Shown: positions 24,866 to 32,977 of the stretch, piece by piece | Position numbering within the stretch: position 1 is the first letter of the stretch | How the letters are laid out: every line of letters starts with the position of its first letter | Source: Phytohabitans maris | GTDB taxonomy: Bacteria; Actinomycetota; Actinomycetes; Mycobacteriales; Micromonosporaceae | Assembly (NCBI RefSeq): GCF_031085175.1 | Contig: NZ_JAVHUY010000047.1 | Span: 1-64,000, forward strand | Direction: 5' to 3' | DNA: 64,000 nucleotides | The notes under the pieces: generated by a model | What the model was told of the DNA's origin: nothing | The model's database searches: none | Seen by the model: only the letters and a program-made list of their open reading frames with translations | Made by a program: the position numbers and the translations under genes

Positions 24866-26137
24866 CTAGCGAAGAACCTGCTTCCCACCGTCGACCAGCT
24901 GCGTGCCGAGCTGGTCCAGCGTTATCTTGTTGGCGAAGTACTGCTGCAGAGCCGGCGTGGCGTACTTGGTCTTCCACTCCGGATATCCACTGACCGTCTG
25001 AAATGGAGCGATCGTCAGGTCGGCCGCGCTCGCCACCGCCACGTCCCAGCCCTGCTTGCCGCCGGTCGCCTTGACCAGCTCCTCGCCCGCCTTCCTGCCG
25101 GTCGGCACGAGCCAGTCGCCCTGCGCGAGGCGGGCCTGGTTGGCCGGGTTGAGGAAGTACTCGACGAACTGCGCCGCCTGCTTCTTGCCCGCCGAATCCT
25201 CCGAAATGGAGAGTGTCTGCGGGTTGGCCGCCTGGTTGGCCGTGGTGCCCTTGACGGGCGGCAGCGTCACCCACTCGAAGCCGGCCGGCGCCTGCTCCAC
25301 CATCTGCTGGCGGAGGAAGACCCCGCCGGGCAGCATCGCGTACTTGCCGGCGAAGAAGCCGGGCAGCGGGTCGGTGCCGCCCATGCCGACCGCGTCCGGG
25401 GAGGCCGTCTTGGAAACGTAGATCATGTCGTGGATGCGGCGCGGGATCTCCTTCTCCGCGTCGCCGACCTTCACCTCGGTCTTGCCGCCCTCGGTGTAGA
25501 AGAACTTGCCGTCGAAGTTGAGCGACAGGTTCATCACCCGGTTGGTCGGCGACTTGAGCGCCCAGGCGACGCCGTACGTGCCGCCCTTGGTGAGTTTCTG
25601 CGCGTTGGCCTGGAACTCGTCCCAGGTCCACGCCTGCCCGGCCGCCGGCACGGTCACGCCGGCCGCGTCGAGCAGCTTCTTGTTGGCGATGACGACCTGC
25701 GACTCCAGCAGGAACGGCGCGCCGGCCACCTTGCCGTCGACCGTGACCGTGTCCCAGATGCCCTGGCTGATCTCCGACTTGAAGTCGTCACTCAGCAGCC
25801 CGGAGAGGTCGGCGAGGTACCCCTGCTCGGCGAACTCGCCGATCGACGCGCTCTCGTACTGGAAGACGTCCGGCGCGTCCCCGCCCTCGAACGAGGTGAG
25901 CAACTGGTCGTGCACGGAGTTCCAGTCACCCTGGACGTACTCGACCTGGATGTCGGGGTGCTCGGCGTTCCACTTGTCGACCAGCTCACGGTTGGCGGCC
26001 AGCGACTCCTTCTGCCACGCGAGGCTGAGGAAGCGGAGCTTGACCGGGCCTTCGGAGGTTTCCTCGTCGCCTCCGCCACCGCAGCCGGACAGTCCAATGA
26101 GGAGCGCCGCGGACACGGCGACCAACTTTCTCAACAT
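24866..26137 (-). CDS. Sugar ABC transporter substrate-binding lipoprotein
   Basis: 423-aa family 1 (MalE-like) extracellular binding protein. The signal peptide ends in a lipobox, LSGC, with the lipidated Cys19, then GGGGDEE. The mature part has the usual two-lobed pattern (KLRFLSLAWQKESLAANRELVDKWNAEHP at the start; NPANQARLAQGDWLVPTGRK near the end). AAGGAG lies 9 nt before the ATG. It feeds the two permeases encoded just upstream. No ATPase gene is in the operon, so a shared MsiK-type ATPase is probably used. Confidence 0.93.
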   Translation of the reverse strand: MLRKLVAVSAALLIGLSGCGGGGDEETSEGPVKLRFLSLAWQKESLAANRELVDKWNAEHPDIQVEYVQGDWNSVHDQLLTSFEGGDAPDVFQYESASIGEFAEQGYLADLSGLLSDDFKSEISQGIWDTVTVDGKVAGAPFLLESQVVIANKKLLDAAGVTVPAAGQAWTWDEFQANAQKLTKGGTYGVAWALKSPTNRVMNLSLNFDGKFFYTEGGKTEVKVGDAEKEIPRRIHDMIYVSKTASPDAVGMGGTDPLPGFFAGKYAMLPGGVFLRQQMVEQAPAGFEWVTLPPVKGTTANQAANPQTLSISEDSAGKKQAAQFVEYFLNPANQARLAQGDWLVPTGRKAGEELVKATGGKQGWDVAVASAADLTIAPFQTVSGYPEWKTKYATPALQQYFANKITLDQLGTQLVDGGKQVLR

Positions 26138-26150
26138 GGGGGTGTACTCC

Positions 26151-26198
26151 TTAACCCTTGGCGGCACCAGCGAGTTAGCCCTTGACGGCGCCAGCGAG
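26151..26198. repeat. 24-bp tandem duplication across a stop codon
   Basis: 26175-26198, the last eight codons of the permease including TAA, is repeated almost exactly at 26151-26174, again in frame and again ending in TAA. The second TAA merges into the Shine-Dalgarno of the binding-protein gene. Confidence 0.75.
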
Positions 26199-27008
26199 CG
26201 ACCCGGAGGTCAGCCGGCGCTGCAGGAATGCGAAGAAGAGAAGGCTCGGGACGGTCGCCAGCAGCGAGCCGGCGGCGAGGGGTCCGAGCCGCGCGATCCC
26301 CTCGACGCCCACGAACCTGGCCAGCGTCACCGGCAGGGTCGCGAGGTCGGGGCTCTTGAGCAGTACGAGCGCGAAGAAGAACTCGTTCCACGCGGAGATG
26401 AAGGCGAACAGGGACGTGGCCACCACACCGGGGGCGAGCAGCGGGGCGACCACCCGACGCAGCGTCTGCAACCGGGTGGCACCGTCGACGGCGGCGGCCT
26501 CCTCCAGCTCGCGCGGGATGTTGCGGACGAAGCCCTGCAGCATCCACAGCGCGAACGGCAGTGCCCACACGACGTAGACCAGGACGAGGCCGGCGTGGGT
26601 GTTGACCAGGTCGACCTGTCGGAGGATGAGAAACAGCGGAATCACCAGCAGCACGAACGGAAACAGCTGGGACAGCAGCACCCAGCCGAGCGCGACCGTG
26701 CCGAGCCGGGTCTTGAAGCGGGCCAGCGCGTACGCGGCGGGCAGCGCCACGAGCACGGTCAGCACCGCCGTCGCCAGCGAGACCTGGAGGCTGTTGAGCG
26801 CGGCCCGGCCGAGCTCCTGCTCCGTGAACGCCTCGACGTAGTTGTCGAACGTCGGGTTGTGCGGGACGAGCGTGGGATGTATCTCCACCATCTCCCGCGG
26901 CGGCTTGAAGCTCGTCGAGAGCATCCAGACGAGCGGGAAGCCGAGGAACACCATGTATCCCAGGAGCGCGACGTACTGGAGTGCCTTTGTGGTGCGACGC
27001 GCCTTCAT
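26175..27008 (-). CDS. Carbohydrate ABC transporter permease (MalG type)
   Basis: 277-aa membrane protein with six helices and the EAA loop EAAAVDGATRLQTLRRVVAPLLAPG that docks the ATPase. It ends LTSGSLAGAVKG, typical of MalG-like subunits. It starts in an ATGA overlap with the other permease, and its 3' end is followed by a 24-bp duplicate of its final codons. Confidence 0.93.
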   Translation of the reverse strand: MKARRTTKALQYVALLGYMVFLGFPLVWMLSTSFKPPREMVEIHPTLVPHNPTFDNYVEAFTEQELGRAALNSLQVSLATAVLTVLVALPAAYALARFKTRLGTVALGWVLLSQLFPFVLLVIPLFLILRQVDLVNTHAGLVLVYVVWALPFALWMLQGFVRNIPRELEEAAAVDGATRLQTLRRVVAPLLAPGVVATSLFAFISAWNEFFFALVLLKSPDLATLPVTLARFVGVEGIARLGPLAAGSLLATVPSLLFFAFLQRRLTSGSLAGAVKG

Positions 27009-27904
27009 GCGTTCGCCTCCCGCAGCCTTCTGCGTAGGTACACGGCGAGGAGCGCGACGATGATGACCACCATCACGTTGCCGAGCGCGGCGGCGTAGCC
27101 GTAGTTGCCGTACCGGAACGCCTCCTCGTACGCGAAGAGCATCGGCAGCATCGTGCGGCCGCCCGGCCCGCCCGCGGTGAGCACGTAGACGAGGCCGAAC
27201 GAGTTGAAGTTCCAGATGAAGTCGAGGGACGTGATGGCGATGACGACCGGCATCAGGTTGGGGATGGTGACGCTGCGGAAGCGTTGCCACGCCGACGCTC
27301 CGTCCACCGCGGCCGCCTCGTGCAGCTCGCGCGGCACCCCTTGCAGGCCGGCGAGGAGCACGATGGTGGTCTGCGGCATGCCGGCCCAGATGCCGACCAG
27401 GATGACGGCGGGCAGCGCGGTGCTGAAGTCGCCGAGCCAGTTGTGCCGCAACCCTTCCGCGCCGCCCCGGTAGAGCATCTCGTTGAGCAGCCCGGCGTCC
27501 GGGTGGTAGACCAGCCGCCACATGATGCCGACGATCACCGGTGGCATCGCCCACGGCACCAGCGCCATCACCCGCGCGAAGCCGCGGAAGCGCAGCGGCT
27601 GGTCGAGCAGCAGCGCCAGCCCGAGCGCGAGCACGAACTGCAGGATCGTCACCCCGAACGCCCACACCAGCCCGATCCGGAACGCGCTCCAGAACAGGTC
27701 GTCGCTGAGCAGCTCGCGATAGTTGTCGATACCGGTGAAGCTGGTGTCGACGTCGCGGCCGGCGCGGGCGTCGGTGAAGCCGAGATAGATTCCGCGCAGC
27801 AGCGGCACCACCGACAGGACGAGCACCGGCAGGAGCGCGGGCAGCAGCAGGAGGTAGACCGTGGTCCGGTCCGACCGCGCTCGGGCCCGCGCGACTGTCG
27901 TCAT
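27005..27904 (-). CDS. Carbohydrate ABC transporter permease (MalF type)
   Basis: 299-aa permease. Hydrophobic helices begin at YLLLLPALLPVLVLSVVPLL, and the EAA loop is HEAAAVDGASAWQRFRSVTIPNLMP. It forms a heterodimer with the MalG-type subunit. The ATG overlaps the stop of the LacI gene (ATGA), so repressor and importer are translationally coupled. Confidence 0.93.
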   Translation of the reverse strand: MTTVARARARSDRTTVYLLLLPALLPVLVLSVVPLLRGIYLGFTDARAGRDVDTSFTGIDNYRELLSDDLFWSAFRIGLVWAFGVTILQFVLALGLALLLDQPLRFRGFARVMALVPWAMPPVIVGIMWRLVYHPDAGLLNEMLYRGGAEGLRHNWLGDFSTALPAVILVGIWAGMPQTTIVLLAGLQGVPRELHEAAAVDGASAWQRFRSVTIPNLMPVVIAITSLDFIWNFNSFGLVYVLTAGGPGGRTMLPMLFAYEEAFRYGNYGYAAALGNVMVVIIVALLAVYLRRRLREANA

Positions 27905-28932
27905 TGGACGCCGCCGCTCGAGGTCCGGACCACCAGGCTGGGCGCGACGTGCTCGCGCCGGGGTACCAGCGTGCCGTCCGCGATACGGTCGAGCAGCAGG
28001 CGGGCGGCGAGCTTGCCACGCTCGGCCGAGCCGAGCGAAACCGAGGAGATCTGCGGAAACGACATCTGCGCGAGCTCGGTGTCGTCCATGCCCACCAGGG
28101 CCACGTCCTCGGGCACGCGCCGGCCGGTCACCAGGAGCGCGTGCAGGGCACCGACCGCGATGAGGTCGTTGGCGCAGACGATGGCGTCGGGCTCGGCCCG
28201 GGCGAGCAGCCGCTGGGCGGCGGCCCGCCCCGCGGCGTACTGGAAGTCGCCGACCTCCACCATCGCCGGCTCCACGGCCAGCCCGTGACGCGCCATCGCC
28301 GCGCGAAAGCCGGCATCGCGGGCGGCTCCCGGCACCGTGTCCAGCGGGCCGTTGACAAACCCGATCCGGGTACGCCCGGCGGCTACCAGATGGTCGACGG
28401 CGAGGGCGACGCCGGTGCGCGAGTCGGCCCGCACGTTGTCGACGGGCACGTCCTCGGGGAGCTGGCCGACCACGACCACCGGCACCGGGCTGGCCGTGAG
28501 CGCCGCCACGTGCGCCTCGGTGACGCGGATCGGGGAAATGATCATGCCATCGACGTAGCGGTGGGCCAGCCGCCGCAGTAACGCGGTCTCGCCGGCCACG
28601 TTCCCGCCCGTCGCGTGTACGAGCAGCTGATGTCCCGACTCGGCGACCACGGCCTCGATCGCCCGCATCATCGCCACGTACACCGGGTTGCCGATGTCCT
28701 CGACGGCGAGCGCGATGAGCCCGGTCCGCTGCGACTGGAGGGAGCGCGCGATCGCGTTCGGCACGTACCCGACCGCGGCGGCCGCCTCCCGCACCCGCCG
28801 GACGGTCTCGGCGCTGCCGCCGAGACCGTTGAGCACCCGCGAGGCAGACGCGATCGACACCCCCGCCCGGGCCGCGACGGTGTGCACCGTCGGCCGCCCG
28901 TCGACAGCATCCTGTAAACGTTTACGACCCAC
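27901..28932 (-). CDS. LacI-family transcriptional repressor of the riboside operon
   Basis: 343 aa: helix-turn-helix TVHTVAARAGVSIASASRVLNGLGGS followed by the hinge and a periplasmic-binding-protein-like effector domain (GLIALAVEDIGNPVY to the C-terminus). The GTG at 28932 is supported by GGAGG 8 nt upstream. Codons 3-7 contain a perfect LacI operator, GTAAACGTTTAC, and a second near-perfect site lies at the promoter, so the protein should repress its own transcription and the ten genes behind it until its sugar ligand arrives. Confidence 0.92.
   Translation of the reverse strand: MGRKRLQDAVDGRPTVHTVAARAGVSIASASRVLNGLGGSAETVRRVREAAAAVGYVPNAIARSLQSQRTGLIALAVEDIGNPVYVAMMRAIEAVVAESGHQLLVHATGGNVAGETALLRRLAHRYVDGMIISPIRVTEAHVAALTASPVPVVVVGQLPEDVPVDNVRADSRTGVALAVDHLVAAGRTRIGFVNGPLDTVPGAARDAGFRAAMARHGLAVEPAMVEVGDFQYAAGRAAAQRLLARAEPDAIVCANDLIAVGALHALLVTGRRVPEDVALVGMDDTELAQMSFPQISSVSLGSAERGKLAARLLLDRIADGTLVPRREHVAPSLVVRTSSGGVQ
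28914..28925. promoter_or_regulatory. LacI operator O1 (inside the lacI-like coding region)
   Basis: Perfect 12-bp palindrome GTAAACGTTTAC with the central CG typical of LacI/GalR sites, lying in codons 3-7 of the repressor gene. Confidence 0.8.
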
Positions 28933-28956
28933 AGGCCGTACCTCCGGAACTCATCT

Positions 28957-28968
28957 GTAAACGTTTCC
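28957..28968. promoter_or_regulatory. LacI operator O2 at the transcription start
   Basis: GTAAACGTTTCC, one base from a perfect palindrome, centred 43 bp (about four helical turns) from O1. It sits about 5 nt downstream of the -10 box, so it covers the predicted transcription start. Confidence 0.8.
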
Positions 28969-28972
28969 AAGG

Positions 28973-29001
28973 AGCCTGCCCCGTGATCGTCTCCGCGTCA
29001 A
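28973..29001 (-). promoter_or_regulatory. Promoter of the 11-gene operon
   Basis: Minus-strand TTGACG (28996-29001), a 17-nt spacer and CAGGCT (28973-28978). Operator O2 begins immediately downstream. Confidence 0.6.
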
Positions 29002-29101
29002 CCCCTCGTTACGATCTCGTTTCCAACCCCGCTCCGGAGGACCTACTGGGTCGCTCCCGCCTGACCGCGCCCTCTCCGCGCCCCGCCCGCCGGACACGAC
29101 G

Positions 29102-29133
29102 ACGCGGGCCGCGCCTGGCGGCGCGGCCCGCGT
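29102..29133 (-). terminator. GC-rich hairpin terminator
   Basis: Perfect 14-bp stem (29102-29115 with 29120-29133) and 4-nt loop, starting 11 bp past the stop of the small gene at 29145-29318. No T-run, as is usual in this group. It also insulates the downstream operon promoter. Confidence 0.7.
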
Positions 29134-29144
29134 TCACCCGATCG

Positions 29145-29318
29145 CTACCGAGCGTGCGCTGCCGTGGGCTGGCCGCGCACCGGCGCCTCTTGCCGCGCCC
29201 GGCGGCCGCGGCGGGCCCTGCGGGCGGTGGCGAGCAGTCGCTCACGGTCGGCCTCGGCGATCAGCTCACGCTGACGGTCGTTCGCCTGGGCCAGGACGAG
29301 GTCCGGGTGCATCAACAT
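29145..29318 (-). CDS. Small basic conserved protein, 57 aa
   Basis: MLMHPDLVLAQANDRQRELI followed by a charged helix ([20 protein letters not shown]) and a short basic tail. Such MHPD...L-RELI-AD peptides are a frequent small-protein class in actinomycetes, of unknown role. The start is fixed by AAAGGAG about 8 nt upstream of the ATG at 29318, and a strong hairpin terminator follows the stop. It is a single-gene unit. Confidence 0.7.
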   Translation of the reverse strand: MLMHPDLVLAQANDRQRELIAEADRERLLATARRARRGRRARQEAPVRGQPTAAHAR

Positions 29319-29470
29319 GGCTCTGTCTCCTTTGGTCGTTCCCGGTGAACCGCTGATGTGTCCATCCTCGGCCGGTAAGGGAACGACCACATCGGGAGCG
29401 CTTACCTATCTTGGCCGCCCACCCGCCTTACGCAGGGCCGCCAGTGCCTTAGCCAAGCCCCCGCCACGGC

Positions 29471-29484
29471 CTAGGTATACCTAG
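29471..29484. promoter_or_regulatory. Perfect palindrome CTAGGTATACCTAG
   Basis: A 14-bp perfect inverted repeat, unusually A/T-containing for this DNA, about 150 bp upstream of the small gene at 29145-29318. It has the size of a dimeric regulator site; the regulator is unknown. Confidence 0.45.
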
Positions 29485-29513
29485 AGAGCCTTCGCACCCC
29501 GCCCCCCACGTAT

Positions 29514-29567
29514 GTGATCGAAGCTCCCCTCAAGTCGCTCTAGCGACTTGAGGGGAGCTTCGATCAC
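29514..29567. repeat. 54-nt palindromic element, copy B
   Basis: Inverted repeat pairing over essentially its whole length, starting GTGATCGAAGCTCCCC. Compared with copy A, three stem positions differ and all three are compensated in the opposite arm. Confidence 0.85.
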
Positions 29568-29762
29568 AGGCCATCACCCGACTCCGAAAGCTCCAGACGC
29601 CATCGCGCTCGGACGCGGCGGTCGCACGCCTCAAGATCCCGACAAGTCAGGGATTTTGCTGCTACCTCAGAGCGGGCCCCGGCCCTGGTCGGTCCGCGTG
29701 GGTTGCGAAACGCGGAGGGTGTGGCCGCAGGGAGCAAGGGTCCGGACCCAATGCCACTCACG

Positions 29763-30143
29763 CTAATCGATGTCGACGACCTCGCGGCCAAGCGGCCAGA
29801 AGGCGGCCGGGACCAGCTTGAAGTTGGCGATGCCGAACGGGATGCCGATGATGGTTACGCACTGGGCGATCCCGGCGGCGATGTGGGTCAGGGCCAGCCA
29901 CCAGCCGGCGACGATGACCCAGATGACGTTCGCGATGCCCGAGGCGAGGCCGGCGCTGGGCTTGGTGACCAGCGTGCGACCGAAGGGCCACAGCGAGTAG
30001 TAGGCCAGCCGCAGCGAGGCTACGCCGAACGGGATGGTCACGATCAGAGCGAAGCAGATCAGTGCGGCCAGGCCGTATCCGATGGCCAGCACGATCCCGC
30101 TCCCGAAGATCAACCACAGCAGGTTGAGGATGAGGCGGAGCAT
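29763..30143 (-). CDS. yccF: YccF-domain membrane protein
   Basis: 126-aa integral membrane protein with two YccF (DUF307) repeats, seen as the duplicated motif TIPFGVASLRLAYYSLWPFGR and IGIPFGIANFKLVPAAFWPLGR. Four hydrophobic segments. The ATG at 30143 matches the family start (MLRLILNLLWLIFGSG); GGAGG lies only 1 nt before it, so initiation may be atypical. Function of the family is not established. Confidence 0.88.
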   Translation of the reverse strand: MLRLILNLLWLIFGSGIVLAIGYGLAALICFALIVTIPFGVASLRLAYYSLWPFGRTLVTKPSAGLASGIANVIWVIVAGWWLALTHIAAGIAQCVTIIGIPFGIANFKLVPAAFWPLGREVVDID

Positions 30144-30223
30144 GCCTCCAGGATGACCCAACAGATCAAGCTCGCCGAGCCGAACCCCCGACCAGAAGGC
30201 CGAGAGCCGAAACACGGACCCGA

Positions 30224-31123
30224 TCAGGGAGCCGAGCCGAAAAGGGCGTCGATCTCGGCGCGCTGGGGCAGTGACACCGAGGCGCCCAGGCGCCGGGCGC
30301 AGGCGGCGCCGGCCGCGCAGGCCCAGCGGACCGCCTCGACCATGTCGCGGCCCTCGCCCCAGGCCACGGCCAGCGCGCCGGTGAACGCGTCACCGGCCGC
30401 CGTCGAGTCGACCGTCTCCACCTTGAACCCAGGCACGTGCACCGCCGTGCCGGCGCGGTCGCCGTACCAGGCGCCCTCGTCGCCCATCGTGACCACCGCA
30501 CGTGGCACCACGGAGAGCAACGCACCCGGGTCTTCGCGCCCGCGGCCGCTGATGGTGCGCGCCTCGCCCTCGTTGACCACCAGCAGGTCGACCGCGTCGA
30601 GCAGTTCGGCGGGGATCGTGCGGGCCGGCGCGGCGTTGAGCAGCACCCGCACGCCGGCCGCCCGGGCCGCGAGTGCCGCCTCGGTCACCGTCTCGATCGG
30701 GATCTCCAGCTGGGCGACGAGCACGTCCGCCCCGCGTACCGCCGAAAGCTCCGCCTCGGTGAGCGAGGTGAACGCCGCGTTCGCGCCCGGCGTGACGACG
30801 ACGCTGTTTTCGCCCTCGCGGTCGACCACGACCAGCGCGACGCCGGACGAGCCGTACACCACCCTCGCGTGTGCACTGTCCACTCCGGACGCCGCGAGGC
30901 GGGCCTTGAGCGTCACGCCGAACGAGTCCGAGCCGATCGCGCCGAGGAACGCGCACGAGGCGCCCGCGCGGGCCGCCGCGATCGCCTGGTTGGCGCCCTT
31001 GCCGCCGGGCACCATCGTGAAGTCGTTGCCGAGCACGGTCTCACCGGGCCGGGGCAGCACCGGCGCGGTGGCGACGAGGTCCATGTTCGCGCTGCCGGCC
31101 ACGACCACCCGAGGCGCACGCAT
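30224..31123 (-). CDS. rbsK: Ribokinase (PfkB family), second copy
   Basis: 299 aa with GSANMDLV (10-17), GGKGANQA (40-47) and VDSTAAGDAFTG with catalytic Asp245. It is highly similar to the operon ribokinase at 21489-22370 over its whole length, so one is a duplicate of the other. It stands in a separate unit 8 bp downstream of an ABC ATPase gene on the same strand, without an obvious ribose transporter, and may be the housekeeping copy. Confidence 0.9.
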   Translation of the reverse strand: MRAPRVVVAGSANMDLVATAPVLPRPGETVLGNDFTMVPGGKGANQAIAAARAGASCAFLGAIGSDSFGVTLKARLAASGVDSAHARVVYGSSGVALVVVDREGENSVVVTPGANAAFTSLTEAELSAVRGADVLVAQLEIPIETVTEAALAARAAGVRVLLNAAPARTIPAELLDAVDLLVVNEGEARTISGRGREDPGALLSVVPRAVVTMGDEGAWYGDRAGTAVHVPGFKVETVDSTAAGDAFTGALAVAWGEGRDMVEAVRWACAAGAACARRLGASVSLPQRAEIDALFGSAP

Positions 31124-31131
31124 GGGCAAAG

Positions 31132-31926
31132 CTAAGCAGCCCGCGCCGCGAAGCGCGAGCCCGCGCGCTCCAGCGTCAGCGGCACGTCGAACGTCTTCGA
31201 CAGGTTTTCCCCGGTCACCGTGTCGCCGATCAGCCCCTGCGCCACCACGGCGCCGTCGCGCAGCAGCAGGGCGTGCGTGAAGCCGGGCGGGATCTCCTCG
31301 ACGTGGTGGGTGACGAGCACGAGCGCCGGGGCGTCCGGGTCGTACGCCAGCTCGGCCAGCCGCCCCACCAGATCCTCCCGGGCGCCGAGGTCGAGGCCGG
31401 CCGCCGGCTCGTCGAGCAGCAGCAGCTCGGGGTCGGTCATCAGCGCGCGGGCGATCTGCACCCGCTTGCGCTCGCCCTCGGAGAGCGTCCCGTACGCCCG
31501 GTCGGCCAGCCCGGCCACGCCGAACTGCTCGAGCAGCGCCCGCGCCCGTACCTCGTCCATCGCCTCGTACCGCTCGCGCCACCGGCCGACCACACCCCAC
31601 GACGCGGTCATCACGACGTCGACGACCCGCTCCTCGCCGGGGATCCGCTCGGCCAGCGCGGCGCTGGCGATGCCGATGCGGGTGCGCAACTCGTTGACGT
31701 CGGTGCGACCGAGCCGCTCGCCGAGCACGTGTGCGGTGCCGGTGCTGGGGTAGAGGCGGGCGGCGGCGATGCTGAGGAGCGTGGTCTTGCCGGCGCCGTT
31801 CGGCCCGAGGACGACCCACCGTTCGTCCAGCTCGACCTTCCAGGTGAGATCGTGCAGCAGGTGCGAGCCGGTGCGGACGACACCGACGCTGTCGAGGTCG
31901 ACCACGAGATCTTCGGACGAGGCCAC
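31132..31926 (-). CDS. ABC-type ATP-binding protein, stand-alone
   Basis: 264 aa from a GTG at 31926. Walker A GPNGAGKT (41-48), signature LSEGERKR, Walker B ELLLLDEPAAGLD and switch VTHHVEEIP are all present. No permease gene is adjacent on this strand. The sequence resembles ModF/YfmF-type cytoplasmic ATPases whose partner is unknown. It overlaps no neighbour and diverges from the ABC exporter at 31994. Confidence 0.85.
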   Translation of the reverse strand: MASSEDLVVDLDSVGVVRTGSHLLHDLTWKVELDERWVVLGPNGAGKTTLLSIAAARLYPSTGTAHVLGERLGRTDVNELRTRIGIASAALAERIPGEERVVDVVMTASWGVVGRWRERYEAMDEVRARALLEQFGVAGLADRAYGTLSEGERKRVQIARALMTDPELLLLDEPAAGLDLGAREDLVGRLAELAYDPDAPALVLVTHHVEEIPPGFTHALLLRDGAVVAQGLIGDTVTGENLSKTFDVPLTLERAGSRFAARAA

Positions 31927-31980
31927 GTGACCATCCAACCACGTCCGAACAGCCGCCCCCCACGGATGTGACCAGCACCG

Positions 31981-31986
31981 TATGGT
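31981..31986 (+). promoter_or_regulatory. -10 box of a leaderless gene
   Basis: TATGGT ends exactly 7 nt before the ATG at 31994, so transcription should begin at the A of the start codon. This decides the start against the ATG at 31982, which lies inside the box. Confidence 0.6.
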
Positions 31987-31993
31987 CTGGCCC

Positions 31994-32977
31994 ATGACGG
32001 CCGTCATCCAGATCGAGGGGCTGCGCAAGACGTTCCGCACATTGCGGGGCGGCGCCCGGGTCGCCCTCAACGGCTTCGACATGACGGTCGAGGCGGGCCA
32101 GATCCACGGGTTCCTCGGCCCCAATGGCTCCGGCAAGACCACCACGTTGCGCACGCTGCTCGGCCTGGTCCGCGCCGACGACGGTCGGATGTCGATCCTC
32201 GGCCGGACCGCGCCGGAGGCACTGCCGGAGGTCGCCCCGCAGGTGGGCGCGATCGTGGAGAGCCCGCAGTTCTTCGGCAACTTCTCCGGCCGCCGTACGC
32301 TGCGGCTGCTCGCCCGGGCCGGCGGCGTGCCCGCCGAGCGGGTCGAGGCGGTGCTGACCCAGGTGGGGCTCCGCGACCGGGGCGACGAGCGGGTCAAGGG
32401 GTACTCGCTGGGCATGAAGCAGCGCCTCGCGGTGGCCTCGGCGCTGCTCAAGCAGCCCGAGCTGCTGATCCTCGACGAGCCGGCCAACGGCCTCGACCCG
32501 GCCGGCATCCGGGAGATGCGCGACCTGATGCGGCAGCTCTCGTCGGCCGGCATCACGGTGCTCGTCTCCAGCCACATCCTGGCCGAGATCCAGCTGATCT
32601 GCGACCACGTGACGATCGTCTCGCGGGGGCAGCGGGTGGCGACCGGGCCGGTGGCGGCGGTGCTGTCCGGCTTCGACAAGGGCGAGTACCGGGTGCGGGT
32701 GGGCGACCTCGACCGCGCCGCCGACGTGCTCGGCACCGCCGGCCTGCCGGTGACGAAGAACGAGGACCACCTCGTGGTGGCCGACGTGGGCGACCCGGCG
32801 TGGATCACCGAGCAGCTCGGGCGGCGCGGCATGTGGGTCTCCGAGCTGACCCCGCTCACCCCGGACCTCGAGAGCGTCTTCCTCCAGCTGACCGCCACAA
32901 CACCCGATCCGGGCGCGCCCAAGCAGGTGGACGAGGCGATCCAGCCCGGCACGATCGACCTGGGGGTCCAGTCGTGA
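31994..32977 (+). CDS. ABC transporter ATP-binding protein
   Basis: 327-aa ATPase of the ABC-2 exporter class: Walker A GPNGSGKT (42-49), signature YSLGMKQRLA, Walker B LLILDEPANGLDPAGI and the switch histidine in VSSHILAE. About 90 C-terminal residues form the usual accessory domain. The stop overlaps the permease GTG (GTGA). The pair resembles BcrAB-type lantibiotic or bacitracin exporters, but the substrate is unknown. Confidence 0.92.
   Translation: MTAVIQIEGLRKTFRTLRGGARVALNGFDMTVEAGQIHGFLGPNGSGKTTTLRTLLGLVRADDGRMSILGRTAPEALPEVAPQVGAIVESPQFFGNFSGRRTLRLLARAGGVPAERVEAVLTQVGLRDRGDERVKGYSLGMKQRLAVASALLKQPELLILDEPANGLDPAGIREMRDLMRQLSSAGITVLVSSHILAEIQLICDHVTIVSRGQRVATGPVAAVLSGFDKGEYRVRVGDLDRAADVLGTAGLPVTKNEDHLVVADVGDPAWITEQLGRRGMWVSELTPLTPDLESVFLQLTATTPDPGAPKQVDEAIQPGTIDLGVQS

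Larger units (their letters stand above)
29319..29762. other. 444-bp intergenic region
   Basis: No convincing gene. It contains a perfect 14-bp palindrome (29471-29484), one 54-nt palindromic element (29514-29567) and a plus-strand hairpin around 29633-29652 (ATCCCGAC ... GTCAGGGAT) followed by TTTT that looks like a terminator although no plus-strand gene precedes it. The rest shows nothing I recognise. Confidence 0.6.

Noticed and set aside
25390-25405. GGAAACGTAGAT as a third LacI operator in the binding-protein gene
   Set aside because: Only one half-site matches and it encodes conserved residues.
29633-29656. Plus-strand rho-independent terminator
   Set aside because: Hairpin plus TTTT is convincing in shape, but there is no plus-strand gene upstream to end, so it is only noted within the intergenic entry.
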